A stretch of 64,000 nt of DNA. It comes from an uncultured bacterium (GTDB lineage Bacteria > Cyanobacteriota > Vampirovibrionia > Gastranaerophilales > Gastranaerophilaceae). The notes under the pieces were generated by a model. It was not told where the DNA came from. It was given only the letters and a program-made list of their open reading frames with translations, and did not search any database. Below, one piece after another: positions 60,970 to 64,000 of the stretch. Both the position numbers and the translations under genes were made by a program. The stretch lies in NCBI GenBank assembly GCA_949282215.1, contig CASDPF010000013.1:1-64000 (forward strand), given 5' to 3'. Each line of letters opens with the position of its first letter. Position 1 is the first letter of the stretch.

Positions 60970-63669
60970 ATGGCTATAACAAATGTAAGCAATAATGATA
61001 ATATAAATAATTCAGTAAGCAGTACAAATACGGTATCCTCAACTGCATCCCAGGGTACGGCTACATCTGATAATGCTTCAATTTTAACGACCAAAAAGCC
61101 TAAGGAAGAAATACTCAAACAATTAGGAATTACAGCAGAACAGTATTTAGAAATTTGTACTAATAATCCTTCTTTTGAAACTTTTTCTATAGAACAGCAG
61201 TTGGATTATATCTCTAAAGTGAATGCTAAAAAGACAAGTGAAACGCAAAATCAAAATATACAAGATAATGCGGAAAATGTAGATTCCTCAAATGCTGCAT
61301 CTGGTAATAGTTCCACTCAACAAACTAATGATAGTGAAAAACCTTCAGGTTTGTTTTTTGATAAATCAGCTTTTTCAAAACCTTCTAATACACAAGAAGA
61401 CATAAATCAAAAAATCAATACTTATATCCAAGAATATGCAAAAAATAAATTCATGTTTGCGGATGAAAAAAATATAAAAACTGAAAAAGATTGGGATGCT
61501 CTTTCTGACGAAGAAAAAGCAAAGTATTTAAAAGATTCTAAGTCTTTTTTAAATGGTAAGTTCGGAGATGTTTTACAAGGTTTAAATTACAAAGAATTTG
61601 ATGTCGCAATTGATGGTATGATGACCAATTTGCTTGCGGCTAATCATACATTGATGACTCTTGAGCAATTTAATGAGCTAGATGCTGTAATAAGAGATGA
61701 TGCTATTTATTCATATTTGAACGAAGTTGACGTGATTGAATCTGATATGAAAACGGGATCATCATTATCAAATTTAGATAGAATCAGGCTTGAAAAAGAA
61801 CGTCTTCTCACTAAATCAGTTTCTGCACTTACAGGTTTGGATAATCTTTGTCCAACTGATGCAAGAAAATATTTGCTCGAAAACAATTTAACAGAATATG
61901 AAGTTGAATTTAATTATTTAAGTAAAAAAAATGAAAACGGAGAAAAGCTTTCTACATTAGAGCAAATAAAATTTAACGAATTAAATAGTCTAATGAAATC
62001 TGATACTTTTAAGCAGGTTTTAAACGATGTAAAATACCAAGGGCTAGAGCAACTTAAAAAGCTTAGAGATGAGGCTTTAGAAGCTGGAGATAAGGCTAAG
62101 GCAAAAAAATTAGATAAAGTAATTAATTCTCCGGAATCTAAAAGGATATTAAAAGCGTCTAAAAATAAAAATCAAGAAGTTGTTGAAACAACTCAAGAAT
62201 ACGAAGAATTTAAGAATTCAAATTTTGGGAAATTGAGTTCAACGTCAGCAAACAGTTCTGAACGTGCTGTTCTTATCTTGACATACTTGGAAAAAAGTGT
62301 GCCTGCAGAAAAAAGAGCAGAAGTTTTTGCAAAAATTGTACAAGGCGTTCAAGCTGAAGGGCCTGAAAGCCTTGATCTGCAGATTAAATTATTGGAAATG
62401 GGACTTCAGAATAAAGAATATGCAGATGCTATTGCTGATACGGCTAATCTTTCAACATTAAATGTTGCTAATAACAATAACGTAAAAGCTAAAAAGCCGA
62501 CACACCCTTCAGCTCAACGTAAAATTCATAAACGTAACCGTAATGCTTATAATGAAGCTAAAACGAAAGAAGCAAAAGATGCTCAGCGTAAAATTATTGC
62601 AGAATCCATTTCTGTTCAAAGAACTCATGGTACTGATGAATCTAAAAGTGATACTATTAATGATTACGCTGAACTAAGCAGTGATGATGAGATTGGTGTT
62701 GAATTAATTGAAGCCAATATCAGTATTACTGATAGAAAAATGCAAAGATCTAATATACCTAAGATTAATAAAAATGCTTCTGAAAAAGTAAAAATACACG
62801 GTGCAGAAAACTCTTATAGATTGCTCGAAGGCAACCAGGCTTATGGGTTAGGAATTTATACAGAAGGGTCTCAAGCTGCAACGGAAGCTGCCGCAAAATC
62901 CGGTGTATATTCTAAATTTGCAGAAAGTGAACAACTTGAAGGTTTTAAAATAACAAATCAACGTATTGATGAATTATTTAGCGGTCAAGAAAAAATTGAT
63001 TTGTTAAAAACCACATCAGACTATATAGATAATTGTGCAATTGATAACCAAGCTGAACTGTATGAAATGGCATCAAATTCAAAATACAGCGAAGTTTCTG
63101 ATTATGTTTCATCAAAAGTTGAAAGTTCTAATAATCAAGTTATAGATATTGTTTCGAATTTAAACTCTGATTATAAATCTGTTACGGGCAATGATATTGA
63201 AGTTTATAATTCTGAAGGTGCTATTTCTAATATTGTATCAGAATTCAGAATAGCAATGGAGCAGAATGATACCCAAAGACAAATCCAATTATTGGGTAAA
63301 ATTCCTTCTAATATGTTAAGCTCTGCAATATCTAAGATTTCAATGTACAATGTCAATTTGCTTGCGACATTTGTTAGATTAGGACGCGGAAATGAGCTTC
63401 TTAAAATCCCTGGTATGTCTAGTGATGTTACAAGTAAAGTTATACATTTAATGCTTAACAGTTCTTTAAAAGATCAAAAAGTTGCTGCTAAATATGTAGT
63501 TGAAAATAAAAATTATTTTTCAAAAAGTACGCTTGAACGTTGTCAAGAATTACTAAGCAATTCTAAAACAGCTTATACATCAGCTCCGATGGGAGGTGTA
63601 AAAAGTGCACTTCAGCCATCTATGAGTGCAATTTATCCAGGCAAAAAACAGATGTTTTACAAAGCTTAA
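60970..63669 (+). CDS. Large coiled-coil protein related in part to the 31491 protein
   Basis: About 899 residues from the ATG at 60970 (GAGAG upstream; GTG 60946 rejected). Ser/Thr/Asn-rich N terminus. The central coiled-coil region carries the motif x-G-x-x-L-S-x-x-[ED]-[QR] twice (KTGSSLSNLDRIR near 260; ENGEKLSTLEQIK near 321), also found twice in the 31491 protein. C-terminal helices (QLLGKIPSNMLSSAISKISM and later) look like alpha-solenoid repeats. No signal peptide or enzyme domain. Probably structural, same family style as 31491. Confidence 0.7.
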   Translation: MAITNVSNNDNINNSVSSTNTVSSTASQGTATSDNASILTTKKPKEEILKQLGITAEQYLEICTNNPSFETFSIEQQLDYISKVNAKKTSETQNQNIQDNAENVDSSNAASGNSSTQQTNDSEKPSGLFFDKSAFSKPSNTQEDINQKINTYIQEYAKNKFMFADEKNIKTEKDWDALSDEEKAKYLKDSKSFLNGKFGDVLQGLNYKEFDVAIDGMMTNLLAANHTLMTLEQFNELDAVIRDDAIYSYLNEVDVIESDMKTGSSLSNLDRIRLEKERLLTKSVSALTGLDNLCPTDARKYLLENNLTEYEVEFNYLSKKNENGEKLSTLEQIKFNELNSLMKSDTFKQVLNDVKYQGLEQLKKLRDEALEAGDKAKAKKLDKVINSPESKRILKASKNKNQEVVETTQEYEEFKNSNFGKLSSTSANSSERAVLILTYLEKSVPAEKRAEVFAKIVQGVQAEGPESLDLQIKLLEMGLQNKEYADAIADTANLSTLNVANNNNVKAKKPTHPSAQRKIHKRNRNAYNEAKTKEAKDAQRKIIAESISVQRTHGTDESKSDTINDYAELSSDDEIGVELIEANISITDRKMQRSNIPKINKNASEKVKIHGAENSYRLLEGNQAYGLGIYTEGSQAATEAAAKSGVYSKFAESEQLEGFKITNQRIDELFSGQEKIDLLKTTSDYIDNCAIDNQAELYEMASNSKYSEVSDYVSSKVESSNNQVIDIVSNLNSDYKSVTGNDIEVYNSEGAISNIVSEFRIAMEQNDTQRQIQLLGKIPSNMLSSAISKISMYNVNLLATFVRLGRGNELLKIPGMSSDVTSKVIHLMLNSSLKDQKVAAKYVVENKNYFSKSTLERCQELLSNSKTAYTSAPMGGVKSALQPSMSAIYPGKKQMFYKA

Positions 63670-63689
63670 GGTGCAAAATTTGTAGAAAT

Positions 63690-63716
63690 AAAGCCGGCTC
63701 ATTTTGAGCCGGCTTG
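63690..63716. terminator. Bidirectional terminator
   Basis: AAGCCGGCTCA with a 3-base loop and its exact complement, between the coiled-coil gene and the convergent S1-domain gene. Confidence 0.8.
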
Positions 63717-63741
63717 TTGTATTTTAGTGGTTTATAGAAAA

Positions 63742-64000
63742 TTATTCAGCATCTTTGTTGATATCTTTAATGCTCAATGCAATTCTGTGTTCTTGTGGGG
63801 TAAATTTTTTGATAAGAACTTCTACACTGTCACCAACTTTGAATTTGTTGAAAGGATTTACATTTTCTTCTGCCATTTCTGAAACAGGCAACAATGCTTC
63901 TACCCCAGGGAAAATGTTAATAAATGCTCCAAATCCGGTAACTTTATTAACTGTTCCTGTAATTACCTGACCTTCTTCAAATTGACCTTCAATTTGCTGC
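63742..64000 (-). CDS. rpsA: S1 RNA-binding domain protein, likely ribosomal protein S1 (C-terminal part)
   Basis: The minus frame runs in from the right edge to TAA 63742-63744, giving about 85 residues of an S1 domain: GQVITGTVNKVTGFGAFINI, then PVSEMAEENVNPFNKFKVGD, and IALSIKDINKDAE at the end. GFGAF and the last strand are S1 marks. The start lies beyond the window. Ribosomal protein S1 is the likeliest, but another S1-domain protein cannot be ruled out. Confidence 0.65.
   Translation of the reverse strand, partial: QQIEGQFEEGQVITGTVNKVTGFGAFINIFPGVEALLPVSEMAEENVNPFNKFKVGDSVEVLIKKFTPQEHRIALSIKDINKDAE

Noticed and set aside
1-64000. CRISPR arrays, insertion sequences, rRNA or a prophage
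   Set aside because: I saw no regularly spaced repeats, transposase, integrase, capsid or rRNA sequence. The only phage-like items are the fibre-like pair at 43.7-45.1 kb.

Overview
The window is AT-rich bacterial chromosome, almost completely coding. It most resembles the non-photosynthetic gut cyanobacteria (Vampirovibrionia/Melainabacteria, order Gastranaerophilales). This rests on gene character, not on a database search: type IV pilin-like proteins beginning with FTLAEVLITLGIIGIVAA, NarL-type regulators, SepF next to an FtsZ region, several lineage-type proteins with a short F-x-[GS] signature near the N terminus, and large Ala/Ser/Lys-rich coiled-coil proteins. Housekeeping genes are scattered as small operons. 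There is no CRISPR array, insertion sequence or rRNA; I found one tRNA (Gln, UUG).

Layout. 1-5.3 kb: end of a coiled-coil gene, a polyprenyl synthase/signal peptidase operon, and two lineage-type proteins, one with an EF-hand and one with an internal duplication. 5.3-9.9 kb: plsY, then a five-gene envelope cluster (VWA protein, FHA-like polytopic membrane protein, two small membrane proteins, zinc-ribbon/TonB-C protein). 9.9-12.2 kb: small secreted, LysM and membrane proteins. 12.3-20.7 kb: a zinc-type ArsR/P1B-ATPase pair with two operators, then a complete RND efflux operon. 20.7-23.2 kb: a JAMM-like protein, decayed gene pieces, tRNA-Gln and a small XRE regulator. 23.2-31.3 kb: pilin, gmk-coaBC-nif3 operon, histidine kinase, pilin cassette 1, organophosphate antiporter, DnaQ-like exonuclease, thioredoxin. 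31.5-40.1 kb: a giant coiled-coil protein and a signalling operon (HD-GYP phosphodiesterase, TPR protein, two response regulators, pentapeptide protein). 40.2-45.6 kb: glycosyltransferase, a degenerate M48 peptidase, zinc-ribbon pair, pheA, orphan tail-fibre-like pair. 45.7-59.5 kb: tyrS-cysE, ADH, LptF/G permease, yggS-sepF, nadK, ftsZ and fba, interrupted by pilin cassettes 2, 3 and 4. 59.7-64 kb: two more lineage-type proteins and the end of an S1-domain gene.

The most striking system is a dispersed pilin cassette present four times (about 27.5, 47.6, 54.2 and 57.6 kb). Each copy has a Shine-Dalgarno sequence, a mini-ORF MQKxxIDRIS containing a run of exactly 11 G, a conserved ACCTCC (anti-Shine-Dalgarno) block, and 40-120 bases later a GGAGG sequence in front of a prepilin gene. 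Three copies have a clear promoter. With 11 G the mini-ORF stops before the anti-SD block in all four copies; with 12 G it reads through the block in all four and gives a conserved peptide. This suggests a poly-G phase-variable (or slippage-controlled) translational switch for pilin expression. The reading is inferred from sequence and needs tract-length data to test.

How the genes may work together: the RND operon and zinc ATPase handle efflux and metal stress; the HD-GYP/response-regulator operon and the histidine kinase are regulatory inputs; the pilins and tail-fibre-like proteins are variable surface components; the VWA/FHA/TonB-C cluster is a candidate uncharacterised envelope complex.
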